From the NCBI GenBank assembly GCA_030141605.1, contig JAQGDQ010000013.1, positions 944,447-1,008,446 on the forward strand: DNA of 64,000 bases. The letters run 5' to 3'. The stretch is from Tubiluchus corallicola (Eukaryota; Priapulida; Priapulimorpha; Priapulimorphida; Tubiluchidae). Positions 1-30,810 of this stretch are shown here, one piece after another. Both the position numbers and the translations under genes were made by a program. The first letter of the stretch is position 1, and each line of letters starts with the position of its first letter. The notes below the pieces were generated by a model. It had not been told where the DNA came from. It worked only from the letters and a program-made list of their open reading frames with translations, and searched no databases.

Positions 1-2367
1 ATAAAAGGAATCCTTGCATTTTCTCACCTTACACAATGTGCACAAACCAGAGTGTTGCAAACTGGGGCTTCTTATTTGTTTTCACGTGACGTGTGTAGTT
101 GACTTAGTAATAGAGTAGTTAATGAATGTACTTGTCTATAAAAATAGTTTGCGAGTACGAAAATGGCAGACAGCAAAGAAAGCCATGAAGAAGTTTATAG
201 GCTATATTTCAGTGCTGCAATGTTTAAAAAATGTGACTAAAACACTAAAAAATGACCACAAAAGATTAATCATGATATTGAATTACAAGAACAAGATCGT
301 AATCAAACTAGAAAATTTCAAAATCGCCCATCACTAGTTCAATTTATAAATGAATGGTGATAAATTAATAAGATAGATGAAAACTTGTCCTCAAATAATA
401 TGTATCTTTTTCCAAACACAGATGATAAACTTTTACACTAGTCGTCAACTGACTGTGGAATTGCTTTCACTCATGGCTTTATTTTATTGCAACATGGCGT
501 TAGATTTTTGATGTGTTCACTAGTAATGTACAACTGCTAAAAGATGCGAACGGATAAAATTGTTTGAAATACGTCCAGTAAATTTCTACAGTATTTGGTG
601 GATACATAACTCATGAGACATCACTTCGACTAGGACTGTGGAGATGTATAATCTTATATTAATAGTCAAAACAATGGCTGTGAATTTTTTTTTGCTACCA
701 CATTAGTTTAAATCGTTTTGCAATATTTTAGTCTTGAGTCTTATATTTATTATAAAAACGAACTAAAACAAAAGCTAAAACTGTGAGATTAGTAAGAATA
801 TCTGAAGAATATAATTTCTGTAGACTATGTAGCCCAGTTGATGTATGAGCATGTTAAATATGAGCTACAGAAACACGGCTTTTTATAAACAATGTGGATG
901 GTAGGGGAAATGATTTAAACTAGGTAGGTAATTGGTATTGAAATAAAAATTACTTTTTATTTAGCTAAAAGGCAATCCATTATGAAGCTGGTTGCGTTTT
1001 GTATAATTTGAATACCTATAGGCTTCTTAAATAGTCAAGATTTTGCATGTAATTTGTGCTATGTAAACCAATAGCACCCACAGTGAAAAATTCCAAGCAA
1101 ATTATTTTTTGTTAGTATAAAGTTCTTGTATGCGTAGTGTACTTGCTTATGTACAAATAATGTTTGTTAAACATTTATAAAGTTGTATTTACATACATGT
1201 TGTGTTATTTGTACCCTCATGACAATAAATTCTTTTTGTAATGCATTGTCAAGTTGTTATGTAGTGCACATAAATTTCTTGGCAAAAAATGATTGGAAAC
1301 TCGTCAAATCTCACCAACTCTGTTTTGAGCTTCTATATCTAAACAGTAAAAAGCTGTGTTTAAAGTCAATCGTGCAATCTTATCTGAATCGGAATGTGTG
1401 AAAAATTATCGCCTTATATATGTCGACTTTTGTGTAATAAATTTGACTGCGAAGACACAGGCAACTGAATTAGGCTGAGACATCTCTTATGGAATTTCCG
1501 TGAAGGCCACCCAGGTTGAATCCGTATACAAGCCCCATCATTCGCTATAGTGCAAAAATCTGTAAGACCAAAGTAACCACAATCGCGGCTAGTTGGCTTC
1601 GGAGCAGGCTAGCCCGCTTATGCCAGGTGTCAAACAAATTTGCTTCATGCTGCGTTAGGCAACTGGAATATTCATTAGCATAGATTTGTGCTAATAATTT
1701 TGCTTCGCGTTACTTAAAATACTGCAAAACAGCCAAAACACGTTAAGTCACCAAGTTAGTGGTTTCAGTGATTAGGAGCTCAATGTATGTCTGACATAGA
1801 TTTCAGACCATGAATAAATGTGAACAGAAACTGGTAGTAATGAGCATTAATATTTTTCAAGTGCAACTTTGGGACCAAAAGAGCAAACATTTATAACAGG
1901 CCTCAAACAGGCAATTTGTTACAAATGATTGAGTTCCGCAATGTAGTGAAAACGAGCAAACTTAATTACTAACGCGAAAATATCCTGCATTAGTGCCTAC
2001 TGCGCATCTCTTATCTCTGCTACATAATGCAACAGCTCAGCAGATTGTCAGCTGTCACAACAGCTACATAGTGGTGGATATACGCCACCTATGTTATTAG
2101 TTAATTGGTTACAGGCTGGATTCAACCTGTATGCAGTATCTGTATCTCACCTTAAAAGTTTAATCTCACTACACCCACCTGTTATTAGCATGGGCTCTAA
2201 TTACAAGTCAATATTTTCACAAGCTTTGCTAATTTCTTTATGATACATTATACATAAAACATAAAAACTTGTCTGAATTAAATATTTTTTCATGTGAAAG
2301 TAATACACGAGCATGTGCGTTAATAACCTTTTGACAGTTCCAGCGATTGATGGTGATCATGAAAAGG
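1..2367. other. Gene-free left flank
   Basis: No exon that I can support was found on either strand. Open frames are short, AT-rich and unlike any family I know. An 11-base inverted pair (AGGTTGAATCC near 1513 and its complement near 2115) brackets about 600 bp and might mark an old mobile element, but it is too short to call. A short frame starting at 162 lies about 25 bp after a TATAAAAA, with no continuation. Confidence 0.5.
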
Positions 2368-2480
2368 GTGACCACTGGGAAAATTGCATGTGGGTGAGTA
2401 AATGTGTGTGTGACCACTGGAAAAATTGCATGTGGGTGAGTAAACGGATGGGTGACCACTGGGAAAAGTGCATCTGGGCA
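2368..2480. repeat. 42-bp minisatellite, about 2.7 copies
   Basis: The unit starting GTGACCACTGGGAAAATTGC recurs at 2368, 2410 and 2452, a fixed 42-bp spacing, with few substitutions. Being a multiple of three it keeps short frames open on both strands, which explains the repetitive ORFs here. The bases just upstream (ACAGTTCCAGCGATTGATG at about 2334) recur near 34996, so the array sits beside a dispersed sequence. Confidence 0.85.
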
Positions 2481-2998
2481 GATTCATCTCTCTTCCCCAT
2501 AGGTGTTTTTTGCCCTCTGGCTGTTTAACGTTAACGGAGAATGTACACATCGTGGCTAAGACTCTTCACCAGTTGGGAATATTATTTTAACGAATAATTC
2601 TTGACAATTTGTTAATTTGTTAATTTCCTGCCTTGCCATGAGCAACTGTATCAAGTAGCTTCTGCCATTATCTGCTGGATTTCGGCTTATACATACAGAT
2701 TGTCGAATAGTAAAAACTTCAAAGAAAAACCGCTTGTAAAATTAAATTTTAACTCTTCCATGAATCCCATTAACTAGAGGCTAACTAATGCACTTGGTCA
2801 GTTCTATGTCGGGTAGGTTTTGATACAGGTAGATAGAAAATAATTTCACCAGGCGGTTTTTGTAAAGCGAGTTTGCAAACAAGCAAAAATTGAAAATATT
2901 GCAAAGTAAATAAAATGGAAAAACTTCAAAGAAACACTGAACTCAATTCTTCACCTGCAAGTGCATTAGAAATTCACGTTATTTGCACTGATGATAAA

Positions 2999-3612
2999 TT
3001 ATAGGAAGACTGGATGATTCTTCATATACTACCCCATTTCCAAGTCCAAAAAAGTATACATTTTAACACGATTATTACTGCATAAGTATTTCTGATAACT
3101 AAATAATGGATTAAAATCTTAATTAACAGCGGGCAAGCCTAACTATTGATGACATCACAAACTAACATAATTTTCAACAGCAAAAATATTCTGCGAGCGT
3201 GTTGCATGTTTTTGTGAAAGCAAAAATTGAAGTACAGTGCTCCTGTAACATATTCAGTGTGTTGTACTATGTTTTAAGATAGAAATTCAATATTCAAATT
3301 TACTGCTGTCTGACACCTCAGCTGTCGAAAGTGTGCAGTTCATCAGAAACTAACACATCTGAACTGAGAGGCGCAGCACCAGTTTTTGTGTAAAACGTTT
3401 CCGAAATGCAGGCGCCAGTGCCAATCTAACCAGCGAAGGACAAAATGCATGTAACAGCGAAGGGCTAGTGGCACAAACGTGAAATCATGTTTGTGTCGTA
3501 ATAATTCTTTCACGTAAGTCATTTCTGAAGAAATGGTGTGGTTCCTTTTCAACATTATAAAGAGTAGACTGTTTTGACTTACAGCTTAAGATTGGGTCCA
3601 GTTTTACTTTAA
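2999..3612 (+). mobile_element. MITE family 1, copy A (about 610 bp)
   Basis: This is one of four copies of a roughly 600-bp non-coding element in the window (also 7829-8405, 26115-26742, 46183-46789). Ends are inverted repeats close to CTTAAAGGAAAACTGGA, here degenerate on the left (ATAGGAAGACTGGATGA) and GGGTCCAGTTTTACTTTAA on the right. Copies with better ends abut TTAA, suggesting piggyBac-like mobilisation; that assignment is inference. It lies just downstream of the KDM8 stop codon and may contribute to its 3' end. Confidence 0.75.
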
Positions 3613-3698
3613 AAAAACTTGTTCCTAAGCAAATTTACTGCTAACCAAGATTTTGAATCCAAGATGTTTTTGTACACAACTCACCAGAGATGTCATTG

Positions 3699-6600
3699 TT
3701 ATTGCCACCAGAAGCTAACAGACAAGCTGACTTCCAGAGCGCGAATGTAATGCCAGTAATGTGGTGGTAAATATAACATTTCACCTTCCTGTAACAAGCA
3801 TTCTTCACACACGGCTTGTTTGAAGAGCGGAAATTTCTCAGTTGCAGGGTTTTCAGCGTCAACCTATAAAATGTCCAAGCTTTATTCAATTGTAATTGGC
3901 AAAAAAGACTACAAAAAATACTTCTTCACATAAATGAAATATTTTCAACAGTCAAGTTGCAATAAATTTTATTTGAATTGATTGCAAACCATGGCAAGGC
4001 TAGCAAAAAGATGCACAATCTCACACAAACATTTGAATGAAAACGAAAACTGAAGTAAGTAAAAGAATTGCAAGAGCAAATTGTGAAAAATCATAACAGT
4101 AATAGCAGGAAAAAACTAAGCATGACCTGAATAATTTTTTCCATTTACCATGAAAAATAATAGTTTACACGGGTACGAGAAAACTAATAACTATAACAAG
4201 GTACTAAACCAAGCAAAGAACATCCAAAGCAGAAGTTTCCAATAGGAGAAGAATTGAGAGTGTAAAGGATTACAGCAACAACAATAAGGCAAATGTGCTA
4301 ATGCAGTGGCTTCATTTGGCAGTAATAGTACAAGCATGTAAAATCACAAAGCAAAACAGCACACCTGAAGTTGCTGTATTGAGTTGATTAAATATTAACA
4401 CTGTTCTAGTATAAAATAAAAATCACAACAGAGCATATACTTACAAAACTATATATGTACCTGACTAGTATTAAACAATAGTTTATCTTCGTATGGATAA
4501 AGACAGTCAGTGTATTTTGTAGAGTAGAGCTTGATATATTTCGCTCCGCAAACCTATCACATAAAATAATTATGTTACCAAATTCATTTTATGAATTGTT
4601 AAAGTGCAAACAGCAATAAATTTAGGCAAATACAAATGAAGAAAGGAATAAGAAATTAGGGCTGCTCTCTGTAAAAAGCCAGAGAAAAATGCTATACTCT
4701 TCGTACAAGAGACTTCAATACTGCCATTTGAGCGATTATTATTCAGGCACAGTTTAAAATGCACAGTGTAAGGGGAGCTACAAAAATTTTTCGTACAAAA
4801 TACTACAAAAGAACCTTTCTGATGTTTTGATGCTAAAATATAAAGATCCAATATATTTAGCACTTGTTTTTGTAAAAAACAAACAATTAATATTTGACCC
4901 AATTTTTGAAACATTCTACTTGAAGTATAATAGCGCATTATAGCGCACTTTTAACTGTGCCGACATGTGGATGGTTTTGCTTTGTAAGCACGTACTTTAC
5001 CAGCTTTCACAAGCACAGTTAACAACTTATGTATTATTTCATATATTTATGTGTAGATACTTAGAAATGACTTTATATCATAGAATTAAGAAACATAACT
5101 TACTGATGCAGAAAAATTCATGCAAAGCCTTTTATTCAATTAAATTTATGAAAGAAAGACATACTTGGAGGGCATTGTGGGATTGCATGTTTTGTGTACA
5201 CGCATATACGGTGTATAAAACTCCACATTGTTTACCTGGGCAAGTAAGTTGTGCTTTGGATCTTGGTGAAGAGGTGATATCGTCCCTTTCGGGCCAAACC
5301 AAATGTTCAGGTCAGGTTCGGAGTCTTCTCCTAAACTACAGTAATCTGGAATTATGATGTCTTTTCTTAACTCAGGTATCTGCATGAGAACAAAATAGCT
5401 AATAGTTACTTATTGTTAGCAGTGAAAATGCAGCTAAATGAGAAAAAGTCTTTAAAACACTTTTACAATTTCTAAAGTGAGTTTAAGTTTTGTAAATGAA
5501 TAATCAGCAAACATACTTGATTAAAAAGTTGATGCTGAGCCAAGTAACCAATGTCAGCAGAGCTGCCCTCTATGTAATTATCGATGAAGTCATTTATCGT
5601 CATCAAACTCTGCGACCAAGATTCCTCTGTGTATCTACTTCCAATTTCTATCGGGACTGTACGTTTTCCAGCTATCTCACGCATGTACTGCAAACTATAA
5701 TACAATAGTTAGAATTTCATACACAAACTACAATGCGATATTTGAAAAAATTATAATAATTAGCCGATGCATCAGCTTCTCTGGTATTTTATTTTCAGTT
5801 CAGGACATCATATAAAACAAGTTTTTGTAACAAGTCAGTATTTAAGTTTTTTGATATATGTGTGCTTGCATAGCAAAATCGTCCATAAGTCGGCAATTAT
5901 AGTTATTCGCATATCCCGAATCTCCATTTCATGAGGATCATTTTGATACCAAGCTCAGTGCCCTATGTTATTTCTAAGCGGAGATGATCCACGTTGAAGT
6001 TAAGGTGCAGGCTACACACGAGACACATAATCTTGAGAAAATCACTGTTAAAGTTAGTCATTGTTTTTTGTCGCATTTCTACAAAACACTTAACGACCGC
6101 ACAAATGCTGGTAACTATGGACTTGGTAAGAGCAGATTGAAGTAAAGTTTAAATCTGGTAGATGGCTCTTTCTGATGAAGATCTGGGCTTAGCAACAGAA
6201 AAACTCGAAGCAAAATGACTGCTTCCATGAGTTACTACTGGTGTTTGAAAATACAAGTTTTTTTCTCAATTACAGTTTTACTTTTTAGACAGAGAAGTGA
6301 ATACAGGGTTACAAACTTAGATTTTTATTGTTTTTTAAACATTTTCTTGACAATTTAACTCTAGAACATTAAAGTCCAATATATTTAAAGTTTGTTTTTA
6401 TAAAAATTGACATTTGACCAAACTTTTGGTGCATTTTACTTAGAAGCATCACAACATAGTTTTAGCTACGCCGCTTTATGGACGATTTTGTTTGCAAGCA
6501 CACATAGCGCACGCAAAGAGGCATGGAAAATGGTGCTAGTCTTGTGATTTGAAAACCACGGTGAGGCTTCACTATTTGAGTTGTACCAGTCCTCCTTCCT

Positions 6601-9600
6601 GCATCGTTCATTTCCTTTTATTTATTGATGAACTCAATATGATCACTTAGTGTAATTTGCTAGGTACAGTGCAACTTAAAAAACAGGAGGTTCAGTAACC
6701 TTGGTTGTTAGATTTCGTAAATCCAGATGAATTTTCATGCAAATGTACGTGATTGTTCAAACATCTGAACAACGTGTCAACCGGCTAAAAATAAAGAGGA
6801 GATTATTCACAACAAAGTTTATTAGTGCTAATGACATTTCAGAGAAACCTCCGCTTCATTCATCCAAAACGTTATTAATACTAATAAATCTTGTGATTAA
6901 CCACCTCTTTATTATTTTTATGCTTAAAATTGATATATTTTCAAAACAAAGGGACAGAATAAAATAGATTCTGTTTTGTGAATGAAGCCAGTGGTGGCAC
7001 TCTCTATTGACTATTTTGTAGTAACATGCAGTGGAACGAGTTTTATTGAACGCTGATGGCAGGCGCCCTCTCTAGTGGTCAATTTTGGAGTAACATGCGA
7101 CGGAATACATTTGCTTTAACGCTAACTGTCTAGTTGCTTTTCATCTCATTTTCCAGTGTTTTCCCACGACTCAACTAGGGAGCCTAGAATGCTGCTTACG
7201 TTGTACAAGAGCGAAGCTGCATCAAGCCTTTATTTGTGTGTAAATGAGCGAGTCCTTGGGCATAAATTTGATTTGTCAATGAAATTTGGCTATGAAGTAA
7301 GCACTGTAATAAAATTAAGAACAAAGCGAAAACAGAACTGAGGCAAATGCATCCATTTCATATATCATAGGTATTGAACTCATAACCTCATTAAAATAAA
7401 CTTAATAAGATTATTGCAGGCAGTACCATTACTACAACCAAAACAGCACCATGAAACTAATACATGATGGTGTGAAAAGATGACGTAATTAAAAAAGTGA
7501 AAACACTTCATGTGCGGTATAGGAACGAATAAAAAAACTTCAAAACGGACCTCCATCGCCTTGTAGACATTGCAGGCCAGAACTCCATAGCACCAGTTAT
7601 AATCACAGGTTGGTCTTCTTGCATGTACTTGCAAAATCTTTCAATAGACGGGCAACTCACCCTTTCGACTTGATTGCGCAAATCAAATTGATGTGAGGTT
7701 TTCAATTTCTTGACCTAGAAATGTTAAACTGTAAAATATTGCGATAACGAATGTAGTAGATCAAATGTTGAACAATTTTTGTTTTATATTTTCAAACACG
7801 ACAACATTACTATATGTAGGCTAGTTTCTTTATAGGAAAACTTGACTCCATATTAAACTATAGCTCAAAACAATCTACACTCTAAAATATTGAAAGGGAA
7901 CAAACTCTTATTTCAAGAACGACGTACCTGAAAGAATTACTATAGAATGGTCATTTTGAATTCATGCTGCTAATTATTCTTTGTTACATGCATTTCATCA
8001 TTTGCTAGTTAGATGCAGAAGTACCTACATCACGGAAACGTGTTGCACAAAAAATAGGTGCAGGTGCTGCACCTCTCAGCTCAGAGGTGTTCAGTTGTGA
8101 CATAGATCATGCATGAGCAGAATGGTAAATTTGTAATTTAAATTTTAAACTTAAAATTTGTCGACTTTTGTATATCATTAAAACGTTTTGCTGTAGCACT
8201 GCATTTCAATTTTTGCTTTGTGCTGTAGAAAATTACTTTCAGTTGTGATATCATAATTAGTTGGACTCGTTTGCTGTTAATTAAGTGTTTAACCTATTAT
8301 TTAATTATCAGAAACGCTTTGATATTATTCTAGGTCTTAAAATGCATGCATTTTGCAATACTTCAGAAGAGGGTAGGAGAGGAAAAATCATTCTGTTTTC
8401 CTTTAGCTACAACAAGTAACTGTAAGTATATAATCACAAAGCTGAACTAACTGATTATGTCAAGGCCGAGGAAGGTGCAGTAGCAAAATAAGCACCATAT
8501 AAATATCAGTGTTAATTTGCATTAAGTGAATCAATGCACGTTAAAAAAATCTTGAAAAGCACAACAACCTCACCATTTAACAACGGCAAGCATCAGATAC
8601 TAAATGTCACATAAAGATTTAACAAGCACCTGTTGTGGTTTGTTATCATCATAGCCAGTGGAAGTGTTGCCAGCATCCTTAGATTCACATTGCATTTCTA
8701 TGTTTTGCACAGCCGTAGCCAAGCGAGACAATACGTTGTCTAGTACAGGAGCACCCATCAGTAAACCCATATCTATAGTTTTCAGAACCTAGGAAATATG
8801 ATTGTTAATTTTTAGCATAACTTAAACGTTTTTCGCATAACACACATATGTAACTCAGAAATACGTATTTACTGTATGTAGAAACTGGTTATTTGTTTTA
8901 CATCAAACAAAACTAAATCAATAGCAAATGGGCAAATAAAAAAAGAAACGGGCATACTGAAATAGAATTTACTAATAAATAAACTTCCTGACACATCACA
9001 AATCAACATGCACGCCTACACAAGAACACATATGCATGCACTTTATACAGTTGCAAAAAATCAATAATTAGGCATCACTGTAACACTACCAGAAACTATT
9101 AAGCTGACAAATAAATTACTGCAAAGCTCTGCATAAAAAATAAAGAAACATATGAACTTACAAACGTTTGAGGATCTGTAGGAAAAAACTTTAAGCCAGT
9201 TTTCAGAAATCAACAGAGACATACTGATTTACAACAGTGGCATACTGAAAATACAACTACCGGCCTCTATACCACTAAAACAGGATTTTTTCCAATTCAA
9301 AGGCTATCTAACCTCTCATACAAGAGCAGCCAAGCATGTTAAACAAACGCTACAGGTAATGCAAAAATTAATAATGACGCTCTAGATCTAGAATCAACAC
9401 ACCTGGCTTCACTGTACCCATGCTAGTCTGGGAGATAACACTGTACAACTGCCATTCGTTGTTTATATTAAACAACGCAAGAAAACTCGCAAGTGTGAAC
9501 ATGCTCTTAGAATAAGCATGTTTTGGAAGTTTTAATATTTTTAATGAAGCTTGTAACAGAATAAATATAAAACAATGTGTAGAAAAGCATTTAAACTAAA

Positions 9601-10719
9601 AATATATGTAAAATATAACACATGTGCACATTCACTGTTTAATTAACATAAATAAATGGATACCATTTACCTGATCAACTGCCACATGTTCAATGATCTG
9701 ACTAATAGCTTTGAGTAATGATGCATATGTATACAAGTATCTCCACACAATGTCAATATCTTTCCAATGCCCAGTGTTCAAATGTTCCCAGACAATATCT
9801 GTCAAAATATAATTAATTACAAAAAACTGCTCTTGAAAACAGTGAACCTGCTGGTTGCCAAAGAATTCGGCAAAGTAAAGAAGCAGAAAGAAGCAACTAC
9901 TATAACAAAAGTAAAATCATACCTGCATGTAATTTTAAAATAGAGCATTTCAGTAATAACCAAAAATCAATAAAATCACAATTCACAAGCTACTTTTAGA
10001 AAGACGTAAGCATTCTCCACTTGAAAACAAATTTGAATTCGTGTCTTTCGAATCAAACCAAACTTCAGCATTATTAAATCCGAAATGAATTCAAATTTAG
10101 TTTTAAAGATTTTTGAATCATTAATAAAAAAACAATCTCACATAGAACGTGTGTATTACTTGATTTTGTTCTGCAGCAAAAATACTGATAATTTGTTTAA
10201 AAATTGCGCACAGAAATCGCAATAAAATTGTGCTGGTCGCATGCTGTTTTAATGACAAGAAAGGTCTGTAAGTGAAGTGTTGAATTCTGAGAATCTATAA
10301 TTTTAGGTTCAAATCGAAGTCGAACTAAAAAATTAGTTTGAATCAAATTTTCGAGTGAAACTATTACTTTTAGAAAAGCATTACTTTGCAAAGAATTTTT
10401 GAATTGCTGAAGAAGTTGTAGCCACTGCAGAAAATGTGAGAATAGTTATTCAGCAGAGAATTTCTATAAAAGTGGAAAAATGTGATTAAATACATGCACC
10501 TGGTAACCACATAGTTTAACTTTACTTTAAATAAATACCTATAATATGCTGTGCCAATGACAAACCATTTGCATTGGTTCTTTTGTAAACAGCGTTGATG
10601 CAATTGTCTAGCAGAGACATCAATGGAGCTCCCAATACGTTTTTGTCTAAAAGCTGCTCATATTGCAAATCTTCAGGATTTGAAGGAATCATCCTTTTTA
10701 TGCCCTCCGGCAGCTCCAT
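3699..10719 (-). CDS. KDM8: KDM8 / JMJD5 JmjC-domain 2-oxoglutarate oxygenase (8 coding exons)
   Basis: Coding exons, from the start: 10539-10719, 9671-9798, 8630-8788, 7551-7714, 5517-5694, 5236-5379, 4461-4553, 3699-3863. Together they encode 403 aa against 416 in human. All junctions are GT-AG and phases agree. The N-terminal helical region carries the KDM8-type [10 protein letters not shown] and [10 protein letters not shown] segments. The JmjC core shows [24 protein letters not shown] and PDYCSLG. The iron ligands are HQD (His308, Asp310) and the distal His387 in YWHYIRALE, and the protein ends SVSFWWQ. The family uses Fe(II) and 2-oxoglutarate; human JMJD5 is reported as an arginyl hydroxylase and, with dispute, an H3K36me2 demethylase. 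The chosen ATG is the first in frame, because a stop lies upstream in the leader exon. The acceptor at 5695-5696 was preferred over one seven bases further in because it restores the conserved WSLQYM. Introns hold a family-1 and a TA-flanked MITE. Confidence 0.97.
4461..4553 (-). other. KDM8: KDM8 exon 7, short cryptic exon
   Basis: This 93-bp exon has no long open frame of its own and is easily missed. It encodes KYIKLYS and [14 protein letters not shown], matching the JMJD5 segment between the metal-binding HQD and the final exon. The acceptor is TTTTATGTGATAG and the donor CAG then GTACAT. Both ends are phase 0, fitting exons 6 and 8. Confidence 0.93.
4806..4998 (+). mobile_element. MITE family 3, truncated right end
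   Basis: This about 190-bp stretch in a KDM8 intron matches the right end of the elements at 5859-6504 and 63197-63859, including the ATGTGGATGGTTTTGC and TTGTAAGCACGT terminal segments. No matching left half is seen, so it is a truncated copy. The 122-aa minus-strand frame across it is a by-product. Confidence 0.6.
5859..6504 (+). mobile_element. MITE family 3, full copy with TA duplication
   Basis: A 646-bp non-coding element in a KDM8 intron. Its left end, TGTGTGCTTGCATAGCAAAA, is the near-exact complement of its right end, TTTTGTTTGCAAGCACACA; the pairing extends for about 35 bp with few mismatches. TA flanks both sides, as expected of Tc1/mariner-type or similar TA-targeting transposition. 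A second complete copy is at 63197-63859. No transposase frame is present, so it is non-autonomous. Confidence 0.85.
7829..8405 (-). mobile_element. MITE family 1, copy B
   Basis: A reverse-oriented copy of the family-1 element, about 577 bp, inside a KDM8 intron. It begins TATAGGAAAACTTGACTCC and ends TCTGTTTTCCTTTAG, both recognisable forms of the family terminal repeat. Internal marker CTCTCAGCTCAGAGGTGTTC matches the other copies. Confidence 0.7.
10018..10364. mobile_element. Possible degenerate inverted-repeat element in a KDM8 intron
   Basis: The left side (CACTTGAAAACAAATTTGAA, then TTTCGAATCAAAC) and right side (GAATCAAATTTTCGAGTG) are loosely complementary and enclose about 350 bp of AT-rich non-coding sequence. 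The match is imperfect and no second copy was seen, so this is a weak call. Confidence 0.3.
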
Positions 10720-11500
10720 CAAATCAGATGATATAATACCTGGTAGAGTATAATCTCTTATCGAGAACTAACGTTAAGTCAATTAATCATCATGCAGTTT
10801 TGCTGATCTAGAAGAAAAAATACACCATATCTCAAAAACATAATGCCATTTGAGTGACATTACATACATAAGGTACAATCTTTATGATCCAAATTGACTT
10901 CAGTTCTTTTTGCCATAGTAGGCAGGGGCAAATCAAGACTTTACGATGCCCTAGGCAGATAGTTTATTTTGCCATCTCTATTGTGAATTTATGGTTCTTT
11001 ATGTAATGAGTGGGTCAAACAATTACTTGTGCTGTATTACAAAGACAATTAATCAAATTTTTCCATGGTCATTATTAATTACATGTATTTGCATAACGCT
11101 TGTATTCAAGTAGGCTGCACAAATGCTTGTTGAGTAATACCTTACACCTGTTCGTAATGTGGCACTTATATAAAGCAGAGCTCAGTAACTGCCTGTGGTG
11201 TGTTATAAATGCGCCCTTTACATAAATATGAAAGTATACACATTTTACGAGGAGAATGAGAATTTTTTCTAAAATGTGACGCCCTCAAAAAAAGATTTAT
11301 TTAATTTGCCCCAATTGCCAATTTCCAACCGGTAGTAGTGTACTACAGTTACAACTCACCTCTAAAATAAGGCCCGACGTCATCACCTTGACATCTTCTA
11401 CGACTTCTCTAAGGAGTTCAATACGAAGTTCTTTCTCTTAATAATGATGAAAGCTTTCAACATATCCGAGAAAAGCATAATGCGTCAGCTTTTTCAGTTA
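10720..11500 (-). other. KDM8: KDM8 5' UTR with leader intron
   Basis: The first coding exon extends to an acceptor (exon end 10739). A good donor, GAG then GTGAGT, lies at 11358-11359 on the minus strand, so a leader exon runs from 11360 to roughly 11500. The spliced frame reaches a TAG upstream of any ATG, which makes the ATG at 10717-10719 the start. A short upstream frame (ATG TCA AGG TGA) lies in the leader. The transcription start is not determined. Confidence 0.6.
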
Positions 11501-11737
11501 ACATCTGACGAGTTTAATCCACGCGGCGATATCACGCGATATCGTAACAATGGAAGAGATCTTCGCATTTTTTAGATGTCCATTCATTGGCACAAAGATA
11601 CCTGCCAATGCTGATTGCGAAAAGCAAAATTTTGTAGAGGCAAGATGTGACTTAGTGATGTAATGTTATTAAGGGAGCACGCAAGAAGTTGTTTAGAAAC
11701 TGGTCATCGTTTTATAATGAGTCTGGTAAATTGTTGA
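11500..11737. promoter_or_regulatory. Shared head-to-head promoter region of KDM8 and ELAC2
   Basis: KDM8 (minus) and ELAC2 (plus) begin within about 250 bp of each other, so both promoters must lie here or overlap the leaders. No TATA box is evident. A near-palindrome, CGATATCACGCGATATCG (about 11528-11545), rich in CpG compared with its surroundings, is the most conspicuous motif. Its regulatory role is inference. Confidence 0.5.
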
Positions 11738-30295
<18,558 letters not shown>

Positions 30296-30810
30296 CTTAT
30301 CAAAAAGTAAAAACTAATTATTTAAGCTACACGTCGATATAAATAACTTAATTTCCCACGAGTTTAGCATTAATGCCTAGAAACGTTAAATAGAATAAGA
30401 TGTTTGACATTTTGCAAGAATTATTGTTCTTTATTTTATCAGGGATTTTTTTATTATGATTAAGTAAAAGTCACAGTTGCGATTTACAATTATGACAAGT
30501 CTATTACGATTAAGTAAAAGTATATGACTACAAATCTGGAGATTTTATACACTCCAATTGATGCAAAAAATTAGATTAAACACCTGTCAGAAGGTCGCTA
30601 ACAGAAATTTGGCTGTATGCTGGTTAGACTGCCTTTTATACACAAGTAATGATTAAGTAATTGCAAGTGTAATAATGAAGCGGATTCAAGAACTAAGACA
30701 ATTTTTCGTGCAGTATTTTGCATTGTTAAATTTTCCCCAAGTCTGTAGTGCTGTGACTGTATTGTTTTACCATTAAAACAGGAATACGAATAAAAAATTT
30801 GCTTTTTTAT
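30296..30810 (+). terminator. ELAC2: ELAC2 3' UTR and poly(A) signal
   Basis: After the TGA at 30293-30295, about 500 bp of AT-rich sequence leads to AATAAA at 30789-30794, the first canonical poly(A) signal noticed downstream. The exact cleavage site is not visible. Confidence 0.6.

Noticed and set aside
162-240. Short ORF MADSKESHEEVYRLYFSAAM preceded by TATAAAAA
   Set aside because: 25 codons, no plausible donor before the stop and no further exon found.
2238-2550. His/Pro-rich repetitive frames on both strands
   Set aside because: They arise from the 42-bp minisatellite; no splice context or homology.
4570-4938. 122-codon minus-strand frame
   Set aside because: It overlaps the truncated family-3 MITE and has no counterpart in the intact copies.
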